Below, in pieces: positions 63,317 through 64,000 of a stretch of 64,000 nucleotides of DNA. The position numbers and the translations under genes are program-made. How positions within the stretch are numbered: the stretch's first letter is position 1; every line of letters starts with the position of its first letter. The notes beneath the pieces were generated by a model that was not told the origin of the DNA, searched no databases, and saw only the letters and a program-made list of their open reading frames with translations. The stretch covers positions 141,813-205,812 of the forward strand of contig NZ_KE384105.1 of NCBI RefSeq assembly GCF_000423925.1. The letters are read 5' to 3'. Source of the stretch: Butyrivibrio sp. VCD2006. GTDB lineage: Bacteria > Bacillota > Clostridia > Lachnospirales > Lachnospiraceae.

Positions 63317-64000
63317 TCACTTTGTTATTTTCTGGTCCTTTCCTTTGATTCCTCTTGCTTTAAGAATCTTCTGATAATCCTTAAGCTTCTTCTTCGGAAC
63401 CTTCACCTTTGCTTTAGCGTGAATTCCCTTAAAGGCACTGCCACCGACGCTGCTCTTGGTGAGAGCTGTGGTCTTGATGTTAACGTTCTTAAGGTTTGCA
63501 CACTTGAAAAATGCCTTGCTACCGATCTTGACGATGTTCTTGCCAATCGTTATCTTCTTAAGCTTCTTATTGCCCTTGAAGGCCCCGGCTGCAATTTCTG
63601 TTACTTTATACTCCTGGTTATCAATTGTTATGGAAGCAGGTACTGTAGCACTTGCGGATGTGGCTGACTCAGGCTTTGTATAGCAGACAGTCTGATTTCC
63701 ATTATCAATTGATGTGATCTTGTAGCTGGCTCCACCATCAGTAACAACGTCGCCCACATTGTAGGTCGAAGGCGCAGTTGAAACTACTATAGGCGGATTG
63801 TTTCCGGCATCGCTTCCCGGGTTCGAAGGATCAGCAGGGTTTGTAGGTGTAGTCGGATCTGTAGGATTCGACGGATCTGTGGGCGCACTGGGATCCGTTG
63901 GCGTACTAGGATCTGTCGGTGTACTCGGGTCCGTTGGTGTGCCGGGTTCTGTGGGATCACTCGGATCTGTTGGTGTGCCGGGTTCTGTGGGATCACTCGG
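63317..64000 (-). CDS. Surface protein with Pro/Thr/Asp-rich repeats and LRR_5 C-terminus (5' end outside window)
   Basis: The frame is open to the right edge; 227 residues are visible. The first ~65 are a Pro/Thr/Asp/Ser-rich stretch of PTDPS and PTEPGTPTDPS units (repeated at the DNA level), a typical cell-wall spanning linker. An LRR_5 module follows (TEIAAGAFKGNKKLKKITIG, GSKAFFKCANLKNV), then a Lys-rich tail. This C-terminal part resembles that of the protein at 2614-5175, suggesting a shared surface-attachment module. Confidence 0.82.
   Translation of the reverse strand, partial: PSDPTEPGTPTDPSDPTEPGTPTDPSTPTDPSTPTDPSAPTDPSNPTDPTTPTNPADPSNPGSDAGNNPPIVVSTAPSTYNVGDVVTDGGASYKITSIDNGNQTVCYTKPESATSASATVPASITIDNQEYKVTEIAAGAFKGNKKLKKITIGKNIVKIGSKAFFKCANLKNVNIKTTALTKSSVGGSAFKGIHAKAKVKVPKKKLKDYQKILKARGIKGKDQKITK

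Overview
The window looks like chromosomal DNA of a Gram-positive anaerobe of the Lachnospiraceae (Clostridia), most like the rumen/gut genera Butyrivibrio or Pseudobutyrivibrio. The reasons are a SCIFF peptide with its radical-SAM maturase, a fused SecDF, an LplB/LplC-type sugar ABC importer with an AraC-type membrane sensor, a GH10 xylanase lipoprotein, a GH36 alpha-galactosidase, BspA-type leucine-rich surface proteins and low-to-moderate G+C. The genus is an inference; no rRNA or tRNA gene is present to test it. Most genes lie on the minus strand.

Layout. 1-2.6 kb (+): the 3' part of a CheB/CheR-related hybrid histidine kinase and a separate Hpt protein. 2.6-9.4 kb (-): a secreted transglutaminase-like/InlB-repeat/LRR protein, a lipoprotein serpin, an Old Yellow Enzyme-type reductase and a MATE exporter. 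9.6-18.8 kb (-): a carbohydrate utilisation locus (AraC-type sensor, two permeases, binding lipoprotein, carboxylesterase) interrupted by a 1.7-kb non-coding block of phased inverted repeats. 18.9-23.3 kb: a split AtuA pair and a class III CoA-transferase, divergent from a LysR regulator. 23.3-28.4 kb: an orphan NHLM/HlyD-like protein, the GH10 xylanase, and three aldo/keto reductases, one lacking its N-terminus. 28.5-46.7 kb (-): housekeeping genes (def, priA, murE, recJ, secDF, scfB, scfA, a CorC-type CBS protein, a second MATE, hisS, pmbA, tldD). 46.8-53.2 kb: larC with a large His-rich insert, a third phased repeat array, sdaAA/sdaAB, two small secreted proteins and larB. 53.3-64 kb: a 193-bp foldback element, a DegV protein, a TetR/GH36 pair, a three-gene two-component/c-di-GMP operon, and the 3' part of another LRR surface protein.

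How the genes work together. The xylanase, sugar ABC importer, esterase and alpha-galactosidase fit plant polysaccharide breakdown and uptake. LarB and LarC are two of the enzymes that build the nickel-pincer cofactor, but LarE and lactate racemase are not in the window. SCIFF and its maturase lie just upstream of secDF. The last operon combines a FIST-domain hybrid kinase, a two-receiver regulator and a REC-GGDEF-EAL protein, and probably forms a phosphorelay that controls c-di-GMP.

The most unusual content is non-coding. Three arrays (15408-15858, 15924-16379, 48480-48836) are built of short inverted arms repeated every 51-52 bp, about five DNA turns. Departures from that step are +10 or +11 bp, about one turn. 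The arm sequences differ between arrays, while the first two share the same 25-bp arm-to-arm offset. This points to a DNA-level, helically phased structure that I do not recognise.
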